This document shows positions 13,181-26,298 of a stretch of 64,000 nt of DNA, piece by piece. Position 1 is the stretch's first letter. Every line of letters starts with the position of its first letter. A model generated the notes under the pieces. It made no database searches. It was not told where the DNA came from and saw nothing but the letters and a program-made list of their open reading frames with translations. The translations under genes and the position numbers were made by a program. This stretch comes from Apostichopus japonicus (Eukaryota > Echinodermata > Holothuroidea > Aspidochirotida > Stichopodidae): assembly GCF_037975245.1 (NCBI RefSeq), contig NC_092580.1, positions 35,063,001-35,127,000 on the forward strand. The letters run 5' to 3'.

Positions 13181-14092
13181 TCTGGTTCATGGTAAGGAGT
13201 AAAACATACAATTACTATGCATTGGTTCCTGGTAAGGGTGAAACACCCAGATTACTATGCATTGGTTCATGGTAAGGAGTATGACACTCGATTACTATGC
13301 CTTGGTTCATGGTAAGGAGTATAACACTCGATTACTATGCCTTGGTTCATGGTAAGGAGTATAACATACAATTACTATGCATTGGTTCCTGGTAAGGGGT
13401 ATAACACCCGGTTACTATGCATTGGTTCATGGTAAGGAGTATAACACTCGATTACTATGCATTGGTTCATGGTAAGGAGTATAACACTCGATTACTATGC
13501 ATTGGTTCATGGTAAGGAGTATAGCACTCGATTACTATGCATTGGTTCATGGTAAGGAGTATAACACCCGGTTACTATGCATTGGTTCATGGTAAGGGGT
13601 ATAACACCCGGTTACTATGCATTGGTTCATGGTAAGGAGTATAACACTCGATTACTATGCCTTGGTTCATGGTAAGGAGTACAACACTCGATAACTATGC
13701 ATTGGTTCATTGTAAGGAGTACAACACTCGATTACTATGCCTTGGTTCATGGTATGGAGTATAACACTCAATAACTATGCATTGGTTCATGGCAAGGAGT
13801 ATAACACTCAATTACTATGCATTGGTTCATGGTAAGGAGTATAGCACTCGATAACTATGCATTGGTTCATGGTAAGGAGTATAACACCCGGTTACTATGC
13901 ATTGGTTCATGGTAAGGAGTATAACACTCGATTACTATGCATTGGTTCATGGTAAGGAGTATAACACTCGATAACTATGCATTGGTTCATGGTAAGGAGT
14001 ATATCACCCGGTTACTATGCATTGGTTCATGGTAAGGGATATAACACTCGATTACTATGCCTTGGTTCATGTTAAGGGGTATAAAACTCGAG
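13181..14092. repeat. 40-bp tandem array, about 22 copies
   Basis: Unit contains ATTGGTTCATGGTAAGGAGT followed by ATAACACTCGATTACTATGC. Variants ACACCCGG and CCTTGG recur through the array. The unit is unrelated to the 40-bp unit at 7766-8930. Confidence 0.96.
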
Positions 14093-14249
14093 TGCTAAGA
14101 TAAATCTAGAAATTCGCTTAGTTGTTGTACGTAAATTAAAATCACATAAAATATCATCTAGTTGCGGTAAGAAGAACGAACTTACAATCATCACTGGATT
14201 CATTGAGGTACTCTTTGTAGCAACTGCATTAAGTAGGGCTCAACATTAA

Positions 14250-15030
14250 AACTTTACAACCAGATTAGTATACCGACCATCAGTCAACTATACTAGTAGA
14301 ATGACCATGGTCTAACCTCAACATATAACTATCCAACCAGACTAGTAGATCGATCATCATCTCAACTGAACATATTACTTTACAACCAGACTAGAATACT
14401 GACCATGGTCTAACCTCAACATATAACTATCCAACCAGACTAGTAGATCGATCATTATCTCAACTGAACATATTACTTTACAACCAGACTAGAATACTGA
14501 TCATGATCTAACCTTAACATATATATATATAACTGTACAACTAGACTAGTAGACCGACCATGGTCTAACTTAAACATATAACTGTACAACTAGACAAGTA
14601 GACCGACCATGATCTAACCTTAACATATAACTGTACAACTAGACTAGTAGACCGACCATTGTCAAACCTAAACATATAACTATACAACTAGAATAGTAGA
14701 CTGACCATGATCTAACCTAAACATGTAACTAAACAACCAGACTAGTAGACCGATCATGGTCTAACCTAAACATATTACTATACAACTAGACTAGTAGACC
14801 GACCATGGTCTAACCTAAACATATAACTGTACAACTAGACTAGTAGACCGACCATGGTCTAACCTAAACATATAACTATCCAACCAGACTAGTAGATCGA
14901 TCATCATCTCAACTGAACATATTACTTTACAACCAGACTAGTAGACTGACCATGATCTTAACTAAGCACAATACTATCCAACCAGACTACATATAATACT
15001 ATACAACGAGACTAGTAGACCGACCATGAT
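14250..15030. repeat. About 49-bp diverged tandem array
   Basis: Unit contains GACTAGTAGACCGACCATGG, then TCTAACCTAAACATATAACT and a stretch like GTACAACTA. Exact 49-bp spacing is seen at 14761/14810. Some units are shorter or rearranged, and a short TA run interrupts at about 14519. More diverged than the neighbouring arrays, so probably older. Confidence 0.9.
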
Positions 15031-16225
15031 CAAAATTACATATAATAATACATTGAGAGGTGAATACCGATCAGTGATTTTGTCTTATTTCAGCCTTGAC
15101 GAGTAAGTATCGTTGCCCGAAAGCAAGCTAAACTAGCGCCCTCTGTTTTAATGCCAATTTCCAAATCAAGTTAATATGGTTAGAGGTTTCGTTCGCGTAA
15201 ATGTCATTAGCAACAGAGCAATGAACGCATACACGACGGGTATCATCACCATGTATCAGATGCCTTAGTTTACCATGATCCCGAGAGCTATAGAAGAGAG
15301 AACACCTTTCCTGCCAGAAGATAAAATTGGAGCTATCATTGACACAAATTGAAAAGGATACATCAAATGGATAGTGGTGTTAACCCTAGTACCATGATTT
15401 CGTTAATCAAATATGTGAACTGAACAGGTGCTTTGATTGGCCTGCAGGGACAGAAAACTTTCTACCTTCATTCACTATTAATTGTAAAGGAGGAGTTTAT
15501 ACGCTGTTTGACGAAGTTGCAACGTAAAATTCTGTCTTGTTGATTTTAACCTTGGTTCCAGTCACGATACAGATGAACATGAATGCCTCGATTTTTTTTT
15601 TTTATGAGAAGAAGAGTTTATAAGCAAACGTGGAAAAATCGATAACACCACGTTGCCCAGGGAAACGCCTTTGACAAAAATGTTAGAAGTTTAAGTTGTG
15701 ATGCATATTGCCATTTGGATAAAGCAGTGAAGAGAAGAACAATAAAACACTACTGGTATCTGCTTCAATACGTTCTTTATAGAGAATGATATTAGGTCTT
15801 TCGTTTGTAGTACAATGTCTTTGAGATTATATTATTGGATAATTTACTTTTGCCTGCAGTATATCTGTTAGATGGGCATTCAGAATAAGACATTTGTTTG
15901 CATTGTATTTTAAATGGGTGAATGTTACACGGGCCTATGGATCGCTGTCTTTGTAAGTAACAAATGCTGTGATATACGAGCGAATGCCAAACGGACTCAT
16001 GGATTATTGCATAGTTGGTAGGTGATATTAACGACATATTTCTGCCACAACCGGAGTAGAATCTAACACATCATATAATATGACGTTACCGAATGTTACG
16101 TGGTGCAATATTATAATAAATTATGTTTCCGGAATATTTCTTTGAAACTACTTTAGACAAAAACAATACAAACATTGGGAAGTTGAGATGTCCGACAAGA
16201 CAAGTATATCTTCATTGTTTTGAAT
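15031..16225 (+). other. Upstream region of the receptor gene (promoter/5' UTR not resolved)
   Basis: Non-repetitive AT-rich DNA before the first coding exon. It should contain the 5' untranslated sequence, and the promoter if there are no upstream non-coding exons. No convincing TATA/initiator pair or splice acceptor could be chosen by eye. A T-run lies at about 15592-15603. The small frames at 15792-16037 (minus) and 16123-16314 (plus) have no known motif. Confidence 0.45.
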
Positions 16226-16678
16226 ATGTTTGGCAAGATGCTTACCGTATTACAATTAATCGGTGTGATTGCGATATCGCGGTTTTCCTTCTGTGCTGTA
16301 AGAATACCAGGTAATATCACTCTTGGTGGCTTGTTTCCTGTCCATCTTAAGGGTGCGGAAAATTGTGGTGTGTTCGATGCCAATGGGTTTCAAAGAATGG
16401 AGGCCATGATATACGCCCTCCAAGAGATAAATAATAATGATGAGCTGCTACCAGGAGTAACAATTGGTGCTACATTACTGGATTCGTGTAAGCACGATAC
16501 ACACGCTTTGGATCAGGCAATGAGCTTCGTAACCTCCACAAGGATTGAAGGAGACCTGACGTGTCGTGATGGGCGGCCTCCGGGAGGATATGAACCTCAC
16601 CAACCCACAATCGGGGTAGTGGGAGCTGCCTCCAGCCCAGTGTCAGCTATGGTGGCCAACATCTTGAGATTATTTAAG
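16226..16678 (+). CDS. Metabotropic glutamate receptor, coding exon 1
   Basis: Encodes residues 1-151 of a class C G-protein-coupled receptor for glutamate at the cell surface. The ATG at 16226 gives MFGKMLTVLQLIGVIAI, a hydrophobic signal peptide that probably ends near Ala24. A second in-frame ATG at 16238 would also keep the signal. The Venus-flytrap domain begins at NITLGGLFPVH (residues 30-40), then GFQRMEAM, LLPGV and LDSCKHDTHAL (85-95), and closes with VANILRLFK (143-151). Arg57 aligns with the conserved arginine that holds the glutamate side-chain carboxylate (Arg78 in mGluR1), and Ser137 with Ser165. LLPGV and LDSC-DTHAL resemble group II (mGluR2/3). The exon ends AAG, followed by the donor GTATGA, in phase 0. 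The next residue in the family is the Ile-Pro-Gln found at the start of exon 2. Confidence 0.95.
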
Positions 16679-16929
16679 GTATGATTACCAAACACTCTAA
16701 ATATAATCAATCATTTTGCTGCTTCAAATCATTAAGATAGGACTTAGGGCATGTGTTTTAATACTTTGCTGAGATGGCATATGCACAATGGTTTCAAGGG
16801 TGCCGTAACAGTATTTATAGAATAACTTGATACTGCATAGGCGTTTTGCTTGTACTAGCTTATCTGGGTTACGATTTTCTAACCAATGGTGCATATGCAA
16901 TTGAACACTGTTATATTTGAATTTTATAG

Positions 16930-17125
16930 AGGCCCATGATAATGTGCATTGCTTACATACAAACATGTGCATGCATTGCTTATACATACATGCATACACA
17001 CACCCATACACACATACATACACACATACAAGTGCATTGCTTACATACATATATACATACATACATACATACAAGTGCATTGCTTACATACATACATACA
17101 TGTACATTGCTTATATGCATTAGTA
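16930..17125. repeat. TACA/CACA microsatellite with a 30-50-bp super-repeat
   Basis: Runs of ACATACATACATAC and ACACACAC are punctuated by recurring GTGCATTGCTTACATAC blocks. Several overlapping open frames here on both strands are low-complexity artefacts. Confidence 0.9.
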
Positions 17126-18511
17126 CCCATCTTCATGTTTCTTGATATATATTGGTAAAGAAACCAAACTTATATTTCTCGACGTCATCCTTACAGTTAA
17201 TACCAAAGCAGTATGTACTATTGATCATTTTCTTCTAACCTATAACAAGTTTTTCACAAATTGACCCTGGTATTACCCGAAAGCTCAAGAAACGGATTTG
17301 TTTCCCGAGTTTTAGTGTTCTAGCCTGACTACTGCAGGGAGATTTTCATTAATCCACCTTTAAGACAAAGATCATATACGGAGCTTTTGTTTGATAATAA
17401 CATCTTGTAACGTTATTTCAATATTACATTGACTGCCATGGGGAATTAAAAATAACACATGTTCTGTAAACTCGACAAAACAGCTGTTATTGACCGCTGA
17501 AGGTAGTTAAATATCCGACTTAGTATAATGAAACAAGTACAATAAGATTCGACTAAGTTATATGAATTGCCAAATTTGGTTTATTTCATTTAAATTGTTT
17601 GTTCTTCTAGGCATGCAATATTATACTGCCAAAGTTAACATTTGTGAGTGAATTTCGGTGGCATGATTCGTTCTTACAACAGGAACTTATAATAGCGTTA
17701 TCAAAAACTTACACATCTCTCCAGTTATACCGTTACAAAGAACACTGCAGAGATCAGCATATAATTGTTATGGTGCTTTCATGGTGTACTGTATTGTTGA
17801 ATAACGTCTTTTTATAGTAGAAAACCCGGCAGTCAGCACGCCCGCGCCTTGTAACTTTAGGATATAACAGCCGTTTGTATTTAAAAAAGGTAAACTTGTC
17901 ATAACGTTGTCAGTTTCATCGTAAATTAACGCAGTGAGAATTATGCCACACGACAATCCATCTGTAGCTCACAATGTTAACAGTGATCTGGAGATAAAAC
18001 TAATCATTAAATACTTTTAAGTTCAAAATAATTGATATATGAAAACGTATATAGTTCTATAATTTCTGTTGAGCTTTAATAAAGCCACAGAAATAGTTTT
18101 GTTCTATGTCTTTGTTAAATCTCGTAACCAGTTATAAAACACTGCTACCATTCCAGCAAGTATTGGTTTACTATTTTGAAGTTTGAAAACTGTCCACTTA
18201 AACTTTTAACATGAGGCTCAACAATTAAATCTCAATACTTAGTGCAACCATAAGACTATTACGTCAGTTACTCAGGTGAAGCAAAACTCATTAAGAAATC
18301 ATACTTTTTTCTTACCTCAATGACATCTTTGCAATCCATAACAACTTTGCTACAATGTTTGCCAAGGCGAAATCGTGTTGAATGTCGTTAAAAGTTAATA
18401 GACATATTTTTATTTGAAGTATTACAATTTATAAAACAATGGATTAACATTTACAAACTTTTCTTATTCGAGGAGCCGACGTCACCATCAGTCATGAAAC
18501 GAACATAAGGA
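17126..18511. other. Unassigned intronic sequence
   Basis: No repeat or coding signal recognised; AT-rich. Confidence 0.55.
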
Positions 18512-19546
18512 GAGTGATATGTCTGGTACCATCATTGGTGTGATGAGAGTCATATGTCTGGTACCATCACTGGTGCAATGAGAGTGATATGTCTGTTACC
18601 ATCATTGGTGCGATGAGAGTCATATGTGTCTGGTACCACCATTGGTGCGGTGAGAGTCAAATGTCTGGTACCATCATTGGTGCGATGAGAGTCATATGTC
18701 TGTTACCATCATTGGTGTGATGAGAGTCATATGTCTGGTACCATCATTGGTGCAATGAGAGTCATATGTCTGGAACCATCATTGGTGCGATGAGAGTCAT
18801 GTGTGTGGTATCATCATTGGTGCGATGAGAGTCATGTGTGTGGTATCATCATTGGTGCGATGAGAGTCATGTGTGTGGTATCATCATTGGTGCGATGAGA
18901 GTCATGTGTGTGGTATCATCATTGGTGCGATGAGAGTCATGTGTGTGGTATCATCATTGGTGCGATGAGAGTCATGTGTGTGGTATCATCATTGGTGCGA
19001 TGAGAGTCATGTGTGTGGTATCATCATTGGTGCGATGAGAGTCATGTGTGTGGTATCATCATTGGTGCGATGAGAGTCATGTGTGTGGTATCATCATTGG
19101 TGCGATGAGAGTCATGTGTGTGGTATCATCATTGGTGCGATGAGAGTCATGTGTGTGGTATCATCATTGGTGCGATGAGAGTCATGTGTGTGGTATCATC
19201 ATTGGTGCGATGAGAGTCATGTGTGTGGTATCATCATTGGTGCGATGAGAGTCATGTGTCTGGTACCATCATTGGTGCGATGAGAGTCATGTGTGTGGTA
19301 TCATCATTGGTGCGATGAGAGTCATGTGTGTGGTATCATCATTGATGCGATGAGAGTCATGTGTGTGGTATCATCATTGGTGCGATGAGAGTCATGTGTG
19401 TGGTATCATCATTGGTGCGATGAGAGTCATGTGTGTGGTACCATCATTGGTGCGATGAGAGTCATGTGTGTGATATCATAATTAGAGTGATGAGACTCGT
19501 ATTGTGTCAAAGATAAGTAATGCGATGAGATTCATGTGTATTACTC
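18512..19546. repeat. 35-bp tandem array, about 28 copies
   Basis: Unit contains ATCATTGGTGCGATGAGAGT followed by CATGTGTGTGGTATC. Copies before about 18790 are mixed (CATATGTCTGGTACC forms). From about 18796 to 19436 the copies are almost identical. The tail from about 19470 is diverged. Confidence 0.96.
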
Positions 19547-20081
19547 GTGACATTATATTATTCATATTCGTTACGTCATAAGATCAACAATTATTAATGA
19601 GATATATCGGGCTTTATCAGAGACATAGACACCGTAATATTAAAATCATATGTGTTGTGATGAGAGTCATGTACATCATATTATAATTATATACATGCAT
19701 GGCATATTTACGGTTCGAAAGATGGCGATAGTTTGGTTATTAGATCTGGCGTTTACATGGTCATTTGTTTATTATAAGATTATATGAATGTCTTTGTCAT
19801 TTATTCTTATTTTCAATGGCTCGGTTCCATGTATCTCAAGGCTAAAGTTCATACATTTGCCCGAATAGATCTCAAGATGTCTCTCTTAAAGACAACTACA
19901 GCTGGCGACAGTAATTAAATTGTCAAAAGAAGCGGGTCTGAATTACAAACACATTGCAGAATGCAACTCTAAAGCTGTAACAGTTTGTTACAATACCAAT
20001 GCAATGCAACAATGAATAAATGAATCATCAGAGTTTAAGAGGAACAGTAAGAATCGAGAAATTCTGGTGTTTCTTCAACCA
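19547..20081. other. Unassigned intronic sequence
   Basis: AT-rich; nothing recognised. Confidence 0.5.
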
Positions 20082-20371
20082 CAGCCCGGGATCCAAGGGG
20101 GTTAAGGGATACACCCCCCTTCCCACTTACGACCTAACACAAATATTACACAGTAGTTATTAGCACAACCTTGCGTTTAGACCTAAACTAGCTTATAGTC
20201 TTAATACGTCTCCGATTGCACAATTTGACGTCCAAAATTGTATAGGTTATCCCACCCCTACACTATACATGGGAGTCGCCCCCACACCATACATGGGAGT
20301 CGCCCCCCACACCATACATGGGAGTCGTTTAAGGGTCACACATCCCCCAGAATGTCCTGCATCGGCCCCTG
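20082..20371. mobile_element. Degraded hAT-like MITE (tentative)
   Basis: The left end CAGCCCGGGATCCAAGG and the reverse complement of the right end, CAGGGGCCGATGCAGGA, both resemble the CAGGGGCGGATCCAGGA end seen at 9964. The inside has C-rich stretches and three copies of a 25-bp unit with CATACATGGGAGTCG (about 20262-20330). No target duplication was found, so the limits are uncertain. Confidence 0.5.
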
Positions 20372-21247
20372 ATGCAGAGAGAAACACATATAAACACATA
20401 CACGCACTATTTGTATTGGGCTTTGTAACTGCGACATAAACGTAATAGATTAGATTTAATCAAGCTTTATATCCCACAAAATTCGAGTTTTATTAAACGG
20501 TTGTTCTATTTATCTTATTTATCTCTGATATCAGACATTGTCAATCATATAATGCTGAAGTCTGTGCTTTCATAACCTGTAGCGGGGCAGACCAGATTCC
20601 ATCAGAGCAAATAGTTGACCTATTACTTTCTTCACGGTAACAGCTACATCTCATTCGAGAACCATAGCTGAAATCGTCAGAAACAGCTTCTTTTGCATTT
20701 TTTGGTAGAAGAGATAAAATTCAGCTTAATCTAATAGACATTACGTGGACTATGCTGCTAACACGATGACTATAATATGTTGGCTAATTAGAGGAATACT
20801 GGTAGACAGTGACTTGTCTAGAAGAGAAATATATTCCATTATTAATTGAAAATCCCATCTCAATCAACTCTCCCTTACTCCTGAAACCAAGATTATTTTA
20901 TGGACTGTAACCTCCATTACTCGCAATCACCATGAAAGATTTTTTTCATGAGCTTTACTTTCTTATTTTAATCTTCTTGTGGATTAACTTTGAAATGTGA
21001 TACATTTGTACCTTCAGTTCTTTTTCATAAAAATGCTGTTTTTTCTTCCGCGGAAATATTATTTGCTGTGTTTTAACTTACTTAAATATCATAAGGAGAA
21101 CATAACACCATTAGCTTAATTACCATGGTAACATCATTTACTGTGCAGTTGAAAGATGCATTCACAAAACATGGAAATTGAAAAATATCATGACTTCGCC
21201 ATAAAACCTATGAAAATGTTCAATGTTGCCATGACGCCAAGAGAATA
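20372..21247. other. Unassigned intronic sequence
   Basis: AT-rich; nothing recognised. Confidence 0.5.
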
Positions 21248-22892
21248 TAGAGTAAATACACGATAAAGGTTACAGCGTATGGTAGCAGATATAGAGTAAT
21301 TACACAATAGGGGTTATAGAGTATGGTAGCAGATATAAAGTATTTACACAATAGAGTTTATAGAGTATGGTAGCAGATATAGAGTAATTACACAATAGGG
21401 GTTATAGAGTATGGTAGCAGATATAGAGTAATTACACAAAAGGGGTTATAGAGTATGGTAGCAGATATAGAGTAATTACACAATAGGGGTTATAGAGTAT
21501 GGTAGCAGATATAGAGTAATTACACAATAGAGGTTATAGAGTATGGTAGCAGATATAGAGTAATTACACAATAGGGGTTATAGAGTATGGTAGCAGATAT
21601 AGAGTAATTACACAATAGAGTTTATAGAGTATGGTAGCAGATATAGAGTAATTACACAATAGAGTTTATAGAGTATGGTAGCAGATATAGAGTAATTACA
21701 CAATAGGGGTTATAGAGTATGGTAGCAGATATAAAGTAATTACACAATAGAGTTTATAGAGTATGGTAGCAGATATAGAGTAATTACACAATAGAGTTTA
21801 TAGAGTATGGTAGCAGATATAGAGTAATTACACAATAGAGTTTATAGAGTATGGTAGCAGATATAGAGTAACTACACAATAGGGGTTATAGAGTATGGTA
21901 GCAGATATAGAGTAATTACACAATATAGGTTATACAGTATGGTAGTAGATATAGAGTAATTTACACAATAGAGTTTATAGAGTATGGTAGCAGATATAGA
22001 GTAATTACACAATAGGGGTTATAGAGTATGGTAGTAGATATAAAGTAATTACACAATAGAGTTTATAGAGTATGGTAGCAGATATAGAGTAATTAAACAT
22101 TATAGGTTATAGAGTATGATAGCAGATATAGAAAAATTACACAATAGGGGTTATAGAGTATGGTAGTAGATATAAAGTAATTACACAATAGAGTTTAGAG
22201 AGTATGGTAGCAGATATAGTGTAATTACACAATAGAGTTTAGAGAGTATGGTAGCAGATATAGAGTAATTACACAATATAGGTTATAGAGTATAGTAGCA
22301 GATATAAAGTAATTACACAATAGGGGTTATAGAGTATGGTAGTAGATATAGAGTAATTAAACATTAGAGGTTATAGAGTATGATAGCAGATATAGAGCAA
22401 TTACACAATATAGGTTATAGAGTATGGTAGCAGATATAGAGTTATTACACAATAGGGGTTATAGAGTATGGTAGTAGATATAGAGTAATTAAACATTAGA
22501 GGTTATAGAGTATGGTAGCAGATATAGAGTAATTACACAATAGGGGTTATAGAGTATGGTAGCAGATATAGAGTAATTACACAATAGAGTTTAGAGAGTA
22601 TGGTAGCAGATATAGAGTAATTACACAATATAGGTTATAGAGTATGGTAGCAGATATAAAGTAATTACACAATAGGGGTTATAGAGTATGGTAGTAGATA
22701 TAGAGTAATTAAACATTAGAGGTTATAGAGTATGATAGCAGATATAGAGCAATTACACAATAGAGGTGATAGAGTATGGTAGTAGATATAGAGTTATTAC
22801 ACAATAGGGGTTATAGAGTATGGTAGCAGATATAGAGTAATTACACAATAGGGGTTATAGAGTATGGTAGCAGATATACTACTACTATACGC
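21248..22892. repeat. 44-bp tandem array, about 37 copies
   Basis: Unit contains TAGAGTATGGTAGCAGATAT followed by AGAGTAATTACACAATAGGG. Variants recur in blocks: AATAGAGTT, TAGTAGAT, and TTAAACATTAGAGG. Spacing is 44 bp where intact. Confidence 0.97.
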
Positions 22893-23573
22893 AATTACAC
22901 GATAGGAGGTATATAGTCGCAATAAAACGATAGGAGTCATAAAGTCGCAGCTATACGATATCAGATATATAGTAGCAGTTACCCGATATGGGGCATATAG
23001 TCGCAGTTAGGTGATAAGAGGCATATTGTCGCAGCTATACGATATCAGATATATAGTAGCAGTTACCCGATATGGGGCATATAGTCGCAGTTAGGTGATA
23101 AGAGGCATATTGTCGCAGCTATACGATATCAGATATATAGTAGCAGTTACCCGATATGGGGCATATAGTCGCAGTTAGGTGATAAGAGGCATATTGTCGC
23201 AGCTATACGATATCAGATATATAGTAGCAGTTACCCGATATGGGGCATATAGTCGCAGTTAGGTGATAAGAGGCATATTGTCGCAGCTATACGATATCAG
23301 ATATATAGTAGCAGTTACCCGATATGGGGCATATGGTCGCAATTACACGATAGGAGGCATATAGTCGCAGCTATACGATATCAGATATATAGTAGCAGTT
23401 ACCCGATATGGGGCATATAGTCGCAGTTAGGTGATAAGAGGCATATTGTCGCAGCTATACGATATCAGATATATAGTAGCAGTTACCCGATATGGGGCAT
23501 ATAGTCGCAGTTAGGTGATAAGAGGCATATAGTAGCATTCACATAGTAGCAGGTATATACTCGCAGCTATATA
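22893..23573. repeat. 84-bp higher-order array made of three 28-bp subunits
   Basis: Three related 28-bp subunits, all starting GCAG, follow each other: GCAGCTATACGATATCAG..., GCAGTTACCCGATATGGG... and GCAGTTAGGTGATAAGAG.... The 84-bp trimer repeats exactly (22947, 23031 and on) about seven times, with one variant trimer at about 23330. The array starts directly at the end of the 44-bp array. Confidence 0.95.
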
Positions 23574-25215
23574 GTATCCTGTATTTTGTTATCAAGTGTG
23601 TATGTTTACGTGGCCTCTAACTTAGAGTCTAAGTGAAGTTATTAGTCTTAAGTAGGCTACAACCAGTATAAGGAATTTGCTGGTTGTTACGTGTGAAGTA
23701 AAGGCATACGTATAGATATCTACGGTGCCGTTGTGGCGGCAGTCGTCGTGATTAAAACGTAAAACCCTTGCTCGTAAAATAAATTTAACATTTATCATTT
23801 AATGATATTGCTTTTCCAACTTTTGTAGTGTTTGAATTTCCCCGCTGTTCGTTAAACCTCAATAATTACATGAAAAGGTTGCTACTTAATTTTAAAAATA
23901 AAAGAACCCCTTGCAATAGTTGTATCACTGCATGGCGCTCAGAATACATCTATATATTTTCCTTTCCTTAATGACAGTTCCTCTGTAAACTTGCCACTGG
24001 ATTCAACTAAACAAATATTAGCTGAAACTATATTTTACTTATTCTCACTGTATTCGATGTCAAGTCCTGGTATTTTACACCATCGCACTCCCGTTTCAAT
24101 GTAAATATGTGTTTAGCCTCAATCTAGGATGGGTCGCAAATTAACGAAAGATGGGGCCTTTTCATTATCCAGCTAGAAAATTCAGCTTATTACATCATAT
24201 ATGCGTCATCGTTTGTCACGAACGGTGAATATGTTAAGTCGGCGCAGGAATGTTTTTATTCTAATACCTCTCGCAGATTGCCCTATGATTATTCAACGGC
24301 TGTGTGAACAAATTAATCATTTTTTTATTATGCGACGGTTACAAAAAAAAATATAAAGACAACGTAAATATTTGGCTACTTGAAGCAAATAATTTGCTTT
24401 TCTTTTTGAAATGTAGGCTAATGATTCTGAAGCATTTTTAACTTCTACTACACTCTACACGGAATGCTCGAATATTTCAAAGTTAAGAATTTTTTCTCGA
24501 GTCTATTATCTGGCTATCACAGCTATGTCGATGCTTACCTTCTGCACTTCCAAACGTATTAACTCCATGTTATACACGAGGACTTCATAGATGATCCGAA
24601 ATAAGTGTGTTCTCATATTATATTGTGAGAAAATTCATTATGATTAAAATTTCATATTTGGGAACATTGGACTATTAATCAATCAGGTATGACCATTAAT
24701 CGGTGCATTATAAGCGGATACTTTCATGCGATACTAATTAATATACAAAATATATATTGTCTTAGATCAATTAGATCTAGAAAATTACCAACAATTGGTG
24801 TTAGATAGGTAGGCCTATCCAATAACAGTTGGATTAACGACAACAATATATGATTAATTGGAATATTGAACTAAGTATTACTAAGTTTTTTAATTACAGA
24901 CTCGAAAGAAGGCCTATTGAAAAGCTTGATTAATGTTACACTTCTTTCACTTTCCTAAACAAACAAAGGGGACAAAAAATATCACATTGATACCTTTACA
25001 CTCGATCTAGAATATCGCCATAGCTTAAAAGAGAACAATTCTGTATTGCATGATTAAATGAATGTGTCAATACGTGTTCCACAACAAATGAGCATGATGT
25101 CAGTTCCAAGGTGTTGTCGCACAGAATATTGAATGACTTATTGTGTTTAAATGAGCGCGTAGAATTTAGAATATTAGATATACCGTAGACAATCAATAAC
25201 TACTCATGCCACGTC
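23574..25215. other. Unassigned intronic sequence
   Basis: AT-rich single-copy-looking DNA without recognised coding or repeat features. The minus-strand frame at 24996-25196 has no known motif. Confidence 0.55.
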
Positions 25216-26298
25216 TATGGTAGGCCATACGGGAAATAATTGCTGATTTAATGTCCGTACGAAATAAAATTATTACCGGTAATAATTCTATTTAATACCG
25301 GCATTAATTCTCAGCCAATCACCATGCATCTTCATATGCCGGTATTAAATATAATTAATACGGGCATTAAATAGAATTAATACGGACATTAAAAAGAATT
25401 AATACGGGCATGAAATAGAATTAATACGGGTATTAAATATAATTAATACGGGCATTAAATAGAATTAATACGGGCATTAAATAGAATTAATACGGGCATT
25501 AATAAAATTAATACGCGCATTAAATAGAATTAATACGGGTATTAAATAGAATTAATACGGGTATTATATAGAATTAATACGCGCATTAAATAGAATTAAT
25601 ACGGGCATTAAATAGACCAATCACATCAGCAGGATTCTCACTTGGTCATCTGATCTGATCGCCGCGCCAACCTACAACTTACATTCTTCGAAGAATAACA
25701 AGACGGTTCAAAACATTGCGAACTGATAAAACATCGGACTGGGATTGAGGGTCAACATTTGTCAATTACCTACAAGTATCGTTCGCTTCTCGACGAAAAT
25801 CATGCAAAAATTGTTCTTTGTCTGTCATGCGTGCCATGCGTTGTATGTTGTACCTTGATTGCTAGCTACAACTACACTGCTCTCACGCTGGGGGATTAAC
25901 ACTAGCTCAGACTGAGCATGGTAACAAAATTCGCTGATGTGATTGGTCTATTTAATACCCGTATTAATTCTATTTAATGCGCGTATTAATTCTATTTAAT
26001 GCCCGTATTAATTCTATTTACGTGGTAGAAAAATTCGCTGATGTGATTGGTCTATTTAATACCCGTATTAATTATATTTAATGCCCGTATAAATTCTATT
26101 TAATGCCCGTATTAATTCTATTTAATACCCGTATTAATTATATTTAATACCCGTATTAATTATATTTAATACCGGCATATGAAGCTGCATGGTGATTGGC
26201 TGAGAATTAATGCCGGTATTAAATAGAATTAATACCGGTAATAATTGTAATTCGTACGGACAATAAATCAGCAATTATTTCCCGTATGGCCTACCATA
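25216..26298. mobile_element. Fold-back DNA element with arms of about 400 bp and a 6-bp target duplication
   Basis: Termini TATGGTAGGCCATACGGGAA (25216) and its reverse complement ending at 26298. The flanks read CACGTC on both sides (25210-25215 and 26299-26304), a direct 6-bp duplication. The outer parts of the arms are unique sequence. The inner parts are tandem 22-bp units containing AATACGGGCATTAAATAG (left, about 25370-25612) or their complement (right, about 25945-26175). A spacer of roughly 300 bp lies between inner copies of GCTGATGTGATTGGTCT in opposite orientation. No transposase is encoded. The superfamily is uncertain; 6-bp duplications occur, as I recall, in groups such as IS3EU or hAT6. 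Confidence 0.85.

Noticed and set aside
16220-16225. Start of the receptor at the TTG at 16220
   Set aside because: Animal genes start at ATG; the ATG at 16226 directly precedes a good signal peptide.
20082-20371. Confident assignment as a complete hAT MITE
   Set aside because: Only the right end matches the family well, and the flanks show no duplication, so it was kept as tentative.
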